Shown: piece by piece, positions 1 to 6,797 of the stretch
Layout: each line of letters begins with the position of its first letter
Numbering within the stretch: the first letter of the stretch is position 1
From: an uncultured Clostridia bacterium
GTDB taxonomy: Bacteria; Bacillota; Clostridia; Tissierellales; Peptoniphilaceae
Length of the DNA: 16,467 bases
Reading direction: 5' to 3'
NCBI GenBank assembly: GCA_945916025.1
Contig: CAMEGD010000024.1
Location: 1 to 16,467, forward strand
Position numbers and translations under genes: made by a program
Notes under the pieces: model-generated
What the model was told of the DNA's origin: nothing
Seen by the model: only the letters and a program-made list of their open reading frames with translations
The model's database searches: none

Positions 1-876
1 GGAGGTCAGATGGGAGGATTTTCTATGAATTCTATGATGTCCTACGGTAGGTTTTTTTCCTTAATGCAGACTTGGAAAATATGACCTAAAAACCGGCATA
101 GCTTCAAATGATGAAATTGGGATTTTAGCCTCAAATATAGATTCCTTTGCAAGTGAGTTGGAAGTTTGTAGAAGACGAAAGGAAGAGGATGATGAATAAC
201 AAAGGGACTTTATTGCCAGTATATCCCATGAACTTAGAACTCCTGTCTCTGTAATTATATTAGCCTTAGAAGGCCTTAGAGACCTAAAACCTGTTCAGAA
301 GACAAGTCTAAGGCCTATATTGACAAGTTAATAGTTAAAGTCAACCACCTAAAAGTCTTAGTAAATGACCTTATTGACCTTACAAAACTAGAAGTAAAAG
401 ACTTTTCAATGAATATGGAGTGGATAAATTTAATAAATCCAATAGAGGATAGTATTAGGTCTTTGACCCTAAAACTTATAGAGAAAAACCTAGACCTAAG
501 GGTAAATTTGCCAGACTTAGTAAAGTTTTAAGGAGACTATGAAAGACTAAGACAGCTTTTTACAATTTTATTAGACAACGCAATTAAGTACTCTCCCGAA
601 AATGAAAAAATAGAAATATTCTATGAAGAAGAGAAAGTCACTATAAAGGACTATGGCCCAGGTATAAAAAATGAAGAATTGGATAAAATATTTGATAGGT
701 ATTATAGGGTAAACAGGGACTAAGAAGGGTCTGGACTAGGCCTAGCTATAGGAAAAAACATAGCTCAAAGACATGGACTTTCCCTTTATGTTGAAAGTGA
801 GTTTGGAAAGTATACTAGTTTTACCTTAGACCTTTCTAAAAATAAGTCTATAGATTCTAGTGAAAATTATTATTAA
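1..876 (+). pseudogene. Sensor histidine kinase, decayed and truncated by the window start
   Basis: This is a two-component sensor kinase remnant. Conceptual translation over two frames shows a HAMP-like end (NDEIGILASNIDSF near 107-150), the phospho-acceptor H-box SISHELRTP (218-244), the N-box LLDNAIKYSP (near 568-600), the G1 box DYGPGI, the F-box IFDRYYR and the G2 box GSGLGLAI (near 727-750), ending at TAA 874-876. The reading is broken in many places: TAA at 62-64, 197-199, 529-531 and 721-723, a frame change near 60-70, and a change from frame 2 to frame 1 near 299 that one missing base would explain. The N-terminal sensor part lies outside the window or is unrecognisable. No response regulator is visible. 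A kinase identity is near certain from the boxes; its signal cannot be told. Multiple independent lesions argue for a true pseudogene, not a single sequencing error. Confidence 0.9.
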
Positions 877-891
877 TTAGTCCATCTTTGG

Positions 892-907
892 GTATTAATA
901 TTAATAC
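892..907. promoter_or_regulatory. Perfect 16-bp palindrome, possible operator
   Basis: GTATTAATATTAATAC is a perfect dyad placed between the kinase remnant and the TTG start at 929. Its position 5' of a small membrane gene suits a repressor site. It is AT-rich, so chance is possible, and no regulator can be named. Confidence 0.3.
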
Positions 908-928
908 AAAATTTTAGGGAGAAATAGA

Positions 929-1385
929 TTGATAGATTTAAAAGTTTTAAACAAAAAAATGATATTAGGATATGGTATTTTTTTCCTTGTCTTATATACC
1001 ATGATTGATGGCTTAAACCTATCTTATGGTGAAATGGCTAAAGATTATGGAGTCTGGCTAGTTGTGATTAATATTTTAATAAATATTTTAATGGCCACTA
1101 TGGGCGGATTTATGATTTCTTTAAGCGATTATAGTCTTAATTCTAAAGGAATCAAGACTAAAGGGGAGAATATGAGTTTCCTATCTGTAGTATTTGGGAT
1201 TTTGACCTATGGTTGCACTCCATGTTTAATATCTTTTTTTTGCAGTTTTAGGAATTAATTTTTCTGTAATGGCCTTGCCGTTTTCAGGGCTACCATACAA
1301 GTTAATATCACTTGTTCTTATGGGACTTGGAATCTTTATTATGTATAGGGAGCTAAAAAGGAAGTCTTGTTTTATAAGAATCTAA
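929..1385 (+). pseudogene. Small membrane protein with a CTPC motif, frameshifted in a T8 tract
   Basis: I do not recognise this family. Translation begins at TTG 929, preceded by GGGAG at 917-921. It stops early at 1256-1258 (109 residues) because the frame changes in the eight Ts at 1234-1241. With seven Ts the reading continues in frame as FAVLGINFSVMALPF and onward to TAA 1383-1385, giving about 151 residues. The joined protein has about four hydrophobic helices (roughly residues 10-30, 40-65, 80-112 and 115-142) and a basic C-terminus. A YGCTPC motif, a CxxC pair, sits in the third hydrophobic stretch just before the break. Such a pair could bind metal or take part in thiol chemistry, but that is inference. 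The extra T may be a real mutation, a phase-variable tract, a slippage site or a base-call error. The neighbour at 3' is a metal efflux pump on the other strand. Confidence 0.65.
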
Positions 1386-1418
1386 AAAAGTTAAGGTTTT
1401 TATGCCTTAACTTTTTTT
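1384..1418. terminator. Bidirectional intrinsic terminator between convergent genes
   Basis: A 13-bp perfect stem pairs 1384-1396 with 1405-1417, with loop 1397-1404. The T run at 1412-1418 serves the plus strand and the A run at 1384-1389 gives a T run on the minus strand. It overlaps the stop codon of the small membrane gene (1383-1385) and would also end transcription of the CDF pump. Confidence 0.85.
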
Positions 1419-1504
1419 ATGAAAGTAGTTAGCCAAAAACCTTTAAAAAGGTCTCAGGCTTCAAATAAGCTCATTTGTCTAAAATCGCCAACTGGGCTTA
1501 GAGT

Positions 1505-2407
1505 TTAATGATGGTGGTGATGGTGATGGTGGCTGTGATCTAATTCTTCTTGGTCTTCCTGGCAATGAATTTCTTCACAGTTTTCATCTATTCCTTCTAT
1601 TTCTATAGTAGTGTGAACTAGACCTAGGTCCTTTAGTTTTTCTTTTACAGTCTTTTTTAACCCTTCTGAGTCCTTGGAGCTAGTTATTAAGTGCATAGTT
1701 CCGTAGGATCTTTGGCCATCCATACTCCAAACATGAACGTGGTGGACTCCTTCGACTTGAGGAACTGCTAGGACCATTTTTTCTATATCGTGAACCTTCA
1801 GACTTTCTGGCATTTTTAATAAGAAAATATCCAAGATTTCTTTTAGGCCCTTGTAGGCATTTATTAAAATAAATATAGCTATTCCAATGGACATTATTGA
1901 ATCTATATAGGATATGTCTGTAAATTTCATAAGGACTGACCCTACTAAAACTACAGCCCAACCTAATACATCTTCTAACATGTGAAGGTTTACAGCCTTT
2001 TGGTTCATTGAATCTCCGCCCCTTGTAAAGTAAGCTGCTAAGAAGTTTACTATTACACCAAAGACTGCAAAGATAATCATCCCATCATAGTTTATTGGTT
2101 CTGGGTTTAGAATTCTCTTTATGGCATTATAAATTACTATAAGAGACCCTAAAAATAGGATTGTTGTAGTAATATAGGCTCCTAATATAGAATATCTCTT
2201 GTAGCCAAAAGTGTACTTATTGTCTGCCTTTTTCTTACTAATTTTTTCTAAAATTAAGGATAGGCCAATACTTAGGGCATCTCCAAAGTCATGTAGGGCA
2301 TCGGACATAATGGCAACGCTATTAGTAAAGTAGCCTCCAATAAGCTCAAATATGGAAAATGATAAGTTGAGTATAAAGGCTATTAAAATATTTTTGTCAG
2401 TATTCAT
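1505..2407 (-). CDS. CDF-family zinc/divalent cation efflux transporter
   Basis: This is a cation diffusion facilitator (CzcD/ZitB type), a membrane antiporter that exports Zn2+ or similar ions in exchange for protons. The 300-residue protein has about six membrane helices in residues 7-195 and a soluble C-terminal domain after about 200. The transport site is visible as HxxxD in helix 2 (H39, D43) and HxxxD in helix 5 (H142, D146); His at both places is typical of zinc-selecting members. The C-terminal domain carries VHHVHVW (221-227), a usual metal-binding patch. The chain ends in HSHHHHHHHH, an extra metal-binding tail. I choose ATG at 2405-2407 because GGAGG lies five bases upstream; the TTG four codons earlier would overlap that site. 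The gene is alone on its strand and ends toward the bidirectional terminator at 1384-1418. The exact metal is inferred. Confidence 0.93.
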   Translation of the reverse strand: MNTDKNILIAFILNLSFSIFELIGGYFTNSVAIMSDALHDFGDALSIGLSLILEKISKKKADNKYTFGYKRYSILGAYITTTILFLGSLIVIYNAIKRILNPEPINYDGMIIFAVFGVIVNFLAAYFTRGGDSMNQKAVNLHMLEDVLGWAVVLVGSVLMKFTDISYIDSIMSIGIAIFILINAYKGLKEILDIFLLKMPESLKVHDIEKMVLAVPQVEGVHHVHVWSMDGQRSYGTMHLITSSKDSEGLKKTVKEKLKDLGLVHTTIEIEGIDENCEEIHCQEDQEELDHSHHHHHHHH

Positions 2408-2436
2408 AAAATCCTCCAAATAATTTCCAAGTACAA

Positions 2437-2453
2437 TATATTATATACTAAAT
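2437..2453 (-). promoter_or_regulatory. Promoter -10 region of the CDF gene; motif shared with 9207-9223
   Basis: On the minus strand this reads ATTTAGTATATAATATA and holds a perfect TATAAT (2440-2445), about 30 bases upstream of the CDF start. No good -35 is seen at 16-18 bases. The same 17 bases occur upstream of the minus-strand gene at 9167. Confidence 0.45.
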
Positions 2454-2514
2454 TTTTTCAAATTGTTTATTTATTAAAGCCTTGTTAAATAAAAATAACA
2501 ATGACATTTAATCA

Positions 2515-2543
2515 TTGACAAAAGAAATTAATATTGATACCAT
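2515..2543 (+). promoter_or_regulatory. Promoter of the purine operon leader
   Basis: A consensus -35 TTGACA (2515-2520) is followed after 17 bases by TACCAT (2538-2543), with an extended TG at 2535-2536. Transcription would start near 2550, just before the riboswitch. No PurBox-like repeat was seen nearby. Confidence 0.7.
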
Positions 2544-2567
2544 ATCTTTGAAAGAAAGCTTTAGATT

Positions 2568-2674
2568 AGAAAGTATGTCTAGGGATCCGAAGACATAGTC
2601 TTAAAGGACCGAGCGGCATAGATGCCAAAGTGGCATTACACCTAAGGGATAAAAGCCCAGAAGGGTAGGTTTCT
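2568..2674 (+). ncRNA. PRPP riboswitch aptamer (ykkC class, 2b type)
   Basis: The leader carries the ykkC-class core: CTAGGG near 2579-2584, GGACCGAGCGG (2606-2616), ACACCTAAGGGATAAAAGCCC (from 2638) and TAGGTTTC (2666-2673). P1 pairs AGAAA 2568-2572 with TTTCT 2670-2674. Hairpins close at AAGAC/GTCTT (2590-2594 with 2598-2602) and ATGCC/GGCAT (2622-2626 with 2632-2636). The motif order matches known PRPP riboswitches, and the downstream genes are purine synthesis genes, which separates it from the ppGpp (2a) and guanidine (type 1) variants. The 3' part of the aptamer is also the 5' arm of the terminator, so PRPP binding should prevent termination and switch the operon on. No adjacent guanine aptamer is visible. 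Confidence 0.9.
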
Positions 2675-2701
2675 CATACCTACTCTTCTGGGCTTGTTTT
2701 T
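2653..2701 (+). terminator. Riboswitch expression-platform terminator
   Basis: An 18-bp stem pairs 2653-2670 with 2678-2695, with one G-U pair and loop 2671-2677, followed by G and TTTTT (2697-2701). It uses bases 2653-2670 of the aptamer, including the conserved AAGCCC and part of P1, so the two folds exclude each other. Confidence 0.9.
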
Positions 2702-2723
2702 ATGCATTTTTTTGGAGGAAATT

Positions 2724-3401
2724 ATGAAAAAAATTTACAATGGCAAAACAAAAGATGTTTATGAGCTTGATAATGGTAACTTATCATTACTATTTAAGGA
2801 TGATGTTACTGGCAAGGACGGGGTCTTTGACCCAGGTGAAAACCAAATAGGTCTTACAATTGAAGGAGCAGGAAATGAATGCTTAAAGATTACTAAGTTC
2901 TTTTATGAAATGCTAAATGAAAGGGAAATAAAAACCCACTTCCTTAGTGCTGATTTAGAAAAGAACACTATGGAAGTAATTCCTGGCCAAGTTTTTGGAA
3001 AGGGAATTGAAGTAATTTGTAGATTTAAGGCTGTTGGGTCCTTTATTAGAAGATATGGCATGTATGCTAATGAAGGTGATGAATTAGATTCTTATGTGGA
3101 AATCACATTAAAGGATGACATGAGACAAGACCCACTTATTACTGACGATGGTCTAGAAGCCCTTGGTATTTTAACTAAGGATGAATACAAGACAATTGTA
3201 AATATGACAAAGGAAATCGCAAAGATTGTTAGAGATACTTTAAAGGAAAAAGGTCTTGAACTTTATGATATTAAGTTTGAGTTTGGTAGAGATCCAGATG
3301 GAGAGATTATGTTAATAGATGAAATATCTGGAGGCTCAATGAGGGTCTTTAAGGGACAAGAAAAACTTGATCCACTTGATATTCACAAGTATTTAGTATA
3401 G
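2724..3401 (+). CDS. purC: Phosphoribosylaminoimidazole-succinocarboxamide synthase (SAICAR synthetase)
   Basis: PurC joins CAIR with aspartate using ATP to give SAICAR in de novo purine synthesis. The 225-residue protein opens with MKKIYNGKTKDVY, the ATP-site strand seen in the family. It continues with EVICRFKAVGSFIRRYG (near 93-109), DDMRQDP and the C-terminal DIKFEFGRD with DEISGGSMRVF. These match the family blocks but differ from the E. coli form, which has NRAAGS, DEFSPD and SRLWD. The FDPGENQIGLT stretch fits, from memory, a variant PurC type found in anaerobic Firmicutes. ATG 2724 is chosen because GGAGG (2714-2718) lies just upstream; the in-frame TTG at 2694 falls inside the terminator stem. 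It is the first gene after the PRPP riboswitch. The gap to purE is 9 bases. Confidence 0.93.
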   Translation: MKKIYNGKTKDVYELDNGNLSLLFKDDVTGKDGVFDPGENQIGLTIEGAGNECLKITKFFYEMLNEREIKTHFLSADLEKNTMEVIPGQVFGKGIEVICRFKAVGSFIRRYGMYANEGDELDSYVEITLKDDMRQDPLITDDGLEALGILTKDEYKTIVNMTKEIAKIVRDTLKEKGLELYDIKFEFGRDPDGEIMLIDEISGGSMRVFKGQEKLDPLDIHKYLV

Positions 3402-3410
3402 GGGGACAAT

Positions 3411-3878
3411 ATGATTAGTGTAATAATGGGTTCTGCTAGCGATTCACATATTGGTGAAAAGGTAGTTGGAATTTTGAAGGATTTTGGAGTTTCCTATGAA
3501 GTGAAGGTAATTTCTGCCCACAGGGCCCTAAATGTTCTTAGGGACTATGTAGAAAATTCTGATTCTAAGATTTTTATTGCCATGGCAGGAAAGGCTGCCC
3601 ACCTAGGTGGTGTAGTTGCTGGAATGACAGTAAAGCCTGTAATAGGTATACCAATAAAGTCTTCTACAATGGATGGACTAGATTCTTTACTTTCTACAGT
3701 CCAAATGCCAAAGGGAATTCCTGTAGCCACCGTTGCCATTGACGGAGGAGAAAATGCTGCCTTATTAGCTGTTTCAATTCTAGCCTTAGAAGATAAGGAC
3801 CTAAATGAAAAACTTGTTTCATATAGGAAAAAACTAGAAGAAGATGTAATAAAGGCTGATAGGGAACTAAATATTTAG
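3411..3878 (+). CDS. purE: 5-(carboxyamino)imidazole ribonucleotide mutase / AIR carboxylase
   Basis: PurE supplies CAIR, the substrate of PurC. Class I enzymes move the carboxylate of N5-CAIR made by PurK; class II enzymes fix CO2 on AIR directly. The 155-residue protein shows GSASD (7-11), SAHR (35-38), AGKAAHL (59-65), GIPIKSS (79-85) and DSLLSTVQMP (91-100). The AAHL and DSLLS blocks look class I-like. The usual SAHRTP is SAHRAL, GGAAHLPG is GKAAHLGG, and GSxSDW has Ser in place of Trp, so the class is not clean. No purK lies in the operon. A GGGGG ribosome site precedes ATG 3411, and the TAG stop overlaps the ribosome site of purF. PurE identity is firm; which reaction it performs is open. 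Confidence 0.92.
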   Translation: MISVIMGSASDSHIGEKVVGILKDFGVSYEVKVISAHRALNVLRDYVENSDSKIFIAMAGKAAHLGGVVAGMTVKPVIGIPIKSSTMDGLDSLLSTVQMPKGIPVATVAIDGGENAALLAVSILALEDKDLNEKLVSYRKKLEEDVIKADRELNI

Positions 3879-3887
3879 GAGAAAAAA

Positions 3888-5174
3888 TTGAGCGGACATA
3901 TTGGTATTTATAGCAATAATGAAATATCTATAGCACCACTTCTATATTTTGGCCTATATGCCCTCCAACACAGAGGGGAAGTAGGTTCAGGTATGGCAGT
4001 TTTAAATGAAGGAAATGTTTTTGAACAAAGGGGACCTGGTCTAGTAAGTGATATATACAATGAAGAATCCTTAAATGACATAAAGGGAAATGTAGGTTGC
4101 GCCCATGTAAAGTATGCCTTTTCTGATGAAACAGAAGAAAAGGTACTTTTGCCAGAGGTTTTTGAAACAAATGGCAAATTGGGACTTTTGTCCATTGATG
4201 GAAATTTCCTAGAAAAAACCTTTTGTAGAAGGGACCTTGTAAATGTTCTAGTAGAGGAAGAATCCCTTCCAGATAAGATAAATTATCTTTATGGAGCCTA
4301 TTCTATTATCTATATTGAAGAAGACAAGATGATTGGAATTAGGGACCCATGGGGAATTAAGAGCCTAATATTAGGAAAGTTAGAAGATTCATACATTCTT
4401 TCATCTGAAAGTGCAGCTATTGAAACAATAGGTGGACAATATATTAGGGACCTAGAACCTGGTGAAATCTTGTTTATTAAAAAAGGCAAGGTAGAGAGCT
4501 TTTTTGTAAAGGAGAGGGTTGAAAAAAACTGTATTTTTGAATTTGTCTATATATCTAGACAAGACTCCTTTATAAATGAAAAGAGTGTTTACGAAGTTAG
4601 GTACAATCTAGGCAGAAGACTGGCAGAACAGTATCCAGTAAATGCAGATGTAGTAATCGGGGCTCCTGATTCAGGTACAATAGCAGCCCTAGGTTATTCC
4701 CATGAATCTAGAATTCAGTACAAGGAAGGAATCCTTAAAAACAGGTACATTGGCAGAACCTTTATCTTGCCTACCCAAGACCTTAGGGAAAAAAGTGTAA
4801 AGATAAAACTAAACCCTTTAAAAAAAAACCTACAAGGTAAAAGAGTTATCCTTGTGGACGATTCCATAGTTAGAGGTACAACTATAAAAAATACAGTAAA
4901 GATGCTAAAAGACGCTGGAGCTATTGAAGTCCATGTTAGAATAGCATGTCCGCCAGTAATTAGGTCTTGTGATCTATGTGTAGATACTCCAAGTGAAGAC
5001 CACTTAATTGGAGCAAACAAGACTGTAGAAGAAACTAGAGACTATATAGGGGCTGATTCCTTAGCCTATTTATCCTTAGAAAGTCTTCTAAGTTCATGTG
5101 GTGGTAATAGATTTTGCAAGCATTGTTTTGATGGAAAATATCCAATAGAGGTAAGAGATGACAATAACTTATAA
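3888..5174 (+). CDS. purF: Amidophosphoribosyltransferase with a degenerate glutaminase domain
   Basis: PurF makes phosphoribosylamine from PRPP, normally with ammonia released from glutamine. The phosphoribosyltransferase half (about 205-428) is intact: ADVVIGAPDSG (253-263), KNRYIGRTF (284-292) and the PRPP loop VDDSIVRGTT (323-332). Cysteines C215, C361, C410 and C413 match the 4Fe-4S ligands of the B. subtilis type. The N-terminal half keeps ALQHRG (25-30) and GAYSI, but the nucleophile Cys next to the initiator Met is Ser2 (MSGHIGIY). HVRYST is HVKYAF (73-78), HNGN is IDGN (103-106), and about 20 residues with the SD(S/T)E segment are missing; 428 residues against about 476 in B. subtilis. 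The start is TTG 3888 after AGGAG (3877-3881); the purE stop blocks any upstream start. Ammonia-dependent activity is inferred. Confidence 0.9.
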   Translation: MSGHIGIYSNNEISIAPLLYFGLYALQHRGEVGSGMAVLNEGNVFEQRGPGLVSDIYNEESLNDIKGNVGCAHVKYAFSDETEEKVLLPEVFETNGKLGLLSIDGNFLEKTFCRRDLVNVLVEEESLPDKINYLYGAYSIIYIEEDKMIGIRDPWGIKSLILGKLEDSYILSSESAAIETIGGQYIRDLEPGEILFIKKGKVESFFVKERVEKNCIFEFVYISRQDSFINEKSVYEVRYNLGRRLAEQYPVNADVVIGAPDSGTIAALGYSHESRIQYKEGILKNRYIGRTFILPTQDLREKSVKIKLNPLKKNLQGKRVILVDDSIVRGTTIKNTVKMLKDAGAIEVHVRIACPPVIRSCDLCVDTPSEDHLIGANKTVEETRDYIGADSLAYLSLESLLSSCGGNRFCKHCFDGKYPIEVRDDNNL

Positions 5175-6183
5175 AGATGCAGGTGTTGATAAAGAAGCAG
5201 GATATGAGGAAGTAAAACTAATAAAGGATGTTGTTAAGTCTACCCACATTGATGGAGTTCTTAATGACATTGGTGGTTTTAGTGGCATGTTTGACCTTGG
5301 AAGCCAAGGACTAAAAAACCCTGTTTTAGTTTCTGGTACTGACGGAGTAGGCTCAAAGGTACAAATTGCCCAACTTTTGGGAATCCATAACACAGTTGGG
5401 GAAGACTGTGTAGCCATGTGTGTAAATGATATTTTGTGCCAAGGAGCAAGGCCAATTATATTTTTGGACTATATAGCAACTGGCAAGCTAGTTCCTGAGA
5501 AAATGGCAGACATTGTAAAGGGTGTAGCTAGTGGTTGCAAAAAGGCAGGAGCGGCCCTTTTAGGGGGAGAAACTGCTGAAATGCCTGGTATTTACAAGGA
5601 AAATGACTACGACCTAGCAGGTTTTGCTGTAGGGATTGTAGAAAAAGATAGGATTATTTCTGGGGAGAAAATAAGTGAAGGGGACGTTCTTTTAGGACTT
5701 CCATCTTCTGGCCTACATTCAAATGGATTTTCCTTAGTAAGAAAAATTGTTTTTGATGTAAAAAAAGTAGACTTAAATGAAAAAATAGATGGTCTAGAAA
5801 AACCATTAGGTGAGGAACTACTAAAACCGACTAGGATATATGTAAAGGACATTCTTCCTTTATTTGACAAATATGAAATAAAGGGAATTTCTCATATAAC
5901 TGGTGGCGGAATTTATGAAAACCTACCTAGAGTACTACCAAATGGCCTTGGAGCAGACTTAGATATTACTATGGTAGAGATTCCAAAAATATTTTCTCTT
6001 TTACAAGAATGGGGAAATATTGACAAAAAAGAAATGTATGGAACTTTCAATATGGGTATTGGACTAATTCTTCTAGTATCTGAAGCTGACTCAGATAAGA
6101 TATTAAAAGACTTTAAAGACAAAAATGAACCAATATACAAGCTTGGTAAAGTTACTAAGGGAGACTTATGTGTAAACATCTAA
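5158..6183 (+). CDS. purM: Phosphoribosylformylglycinamidine cyclo-ligase (AIR synthetase)
   Basis: PurM closes the imidazole ring of FGAM with ATP, giving AIR. The 341-residue length is normal for the family. Visible blocks are SGTDGVGSK (59-67), GEDCVAMCVND (81-91), GGETAEMPG (136-144), GLHSNGFSLVRK (185-196) and GGGIYENLPRVLP, which form the ATP and substrate sites of the PurM/PurL fold. All appear intact, unlike the glutaminase part of the preceding PurF. The ATG lies 17 bases inside the end of purF, with GAGGT just upstream, which suggests translational coupling. It also overlaps purN by 16 bases. Confidence 0.97.
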   Translation: MTITYKDAGVDKEAGYEEVKLIKDVVKSTHIDGVLNDIGGFSGMFDLGSQGLKNPVLVSGTDGVGSKVQIAQLLGIHNTVGEDCVAMCVNDILCQGARPIIFLDYIATGKLVPEKMADIVKGVASGCKKAGAALLGGETAEMPGIYKENDYDLAGFAVGIVEKDRIISGEKISEGDVLLGLPSSGLHSNGFSLVRKIVFDVKKVDLNEKIDGLEKPLGEELLKPTRIYVKDILPLFDKYEIKGISHITGGGIYENLPRVLPNGLGADLDITMVEIPKIFSLLQEWGNIDKKEMYGTFNMGIGLILLVSEADSDKILKDFKDKNEPIYKLGKVTKGDLCVNI

Positions 6184-6797
6184 AGAAAATCGCTGTATTA
6201 ATTTCGGGAAGTGGGACAAATCTGCAAAGCCTTATAGATGCTGTTGAAAGGGGAGAAATAAAGGGAGAAATTTCTCTAATAATTTCAAACAACAAGGATG
6301 CTTATGGCTTAACTAGGGGAGAAAACCATAATATAAAGTCCGTCTACATTTCCCATAAAAGTGTGGCCAAGGATGAGTATGAACTTAGCCTTTTACAACT
6401 ATTAAAGGAAGAAAGAATTGACTTAATAGTTTTAGCAGGATATTTAAAAATTTTAGGGGAAAACATAATAAATAAATATGAAAATAAAATAATAAATATT
6501 CATCCTTCCCTTATACCAACCTTTTGTGGAAAGGGCTACTATGGACTTAAGGTCCATGAAGAAGTAATAAAATATGGGGCCAAGGTCTCAGGGGCTACCA
6601 CTCACTTTGTAAATAAGGATCCAGATGGAGGACCAATTATTCTTCAAAGGACAGTGGAAGTAAAAGAAAATGACAGGCCACAAGATCTACAAGAAAGGGT
6701 CCTAGAAGTTGAGCACCGAATACTAGTTGAAAGTGTAAAAGCCTTTTGTGAAGACAAGATTCAGGTATTTGGAAGACAAGTAAAGGGGTTAGAATGA
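6168..6797 (+). CDS. purN: Phosphoribosylglycinamide formyltransferase
   Basis: PurN moves a formyl group from 10-formyltetrahydrofolate to GAR, giving FGAR. The 209-residue protein has the substrate loop SGSGTNLQ (13-20) and the catalytic triad in NIHPSLIP (N110, H112) and DPDGGP (D153), matching N106, H108 and D144 of E. coli. The loop after NIHPSLIP reads TFCGKGYYGLKVH, with Phe-Cys where many homologues have other residues, but the GxxxxGxxVH pattern holds. The start at ATG 6168 follows AGGGAG and overlaps purM; the TGA stop overlaps the purH start as ATGA. Its GAR substrate needs PurD, which is not in the window. Confidence 0.97.
   Translation: MCKHLKKIAVLISGSGTNLQSLIDAVERGEIKGEISLIISNNKDAYGLTRGENHNIKSVYISHKSVAKDEYELSLLQLLKEERIDLIVLAGYLKILGENIINKYENKIINIHPSLIPTFCGKGYYGLKVHEEVIKYGAKVSGATTHFVNKDPDGGPIILQRTVEVKENDRPQDLQERVLEVEHRILVESVKAFCEDKIQVFGRQVKGLE

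Noticed and set aside
1..876. TAA recoded as an amino acid in the kinase
   Set aside because: All stops there are TAA, but intact genes in the window also end at TAA, and frame changes are present as well, so decay is simpler.
1425..1475. Weak hairpin (AGCC/GGCT around ACCTTT/AAAGGT) after the CDF gene
   Set aside because: Short stems with mismatched arms and no T run on either strand; the terminator at 1384-1418 explains this interval better.
1680..1961. Second minus-strand frame within the CDF gene
   Set aside because: It is a shadow of the transporter, with no ribosome site and arbitrary composition.
2420..2600. Tandem guanine aptamer next to the PRPP riboswitch
   Set aside because: I looked for the purine-aptamer core and found no matching stem and loop sequence.
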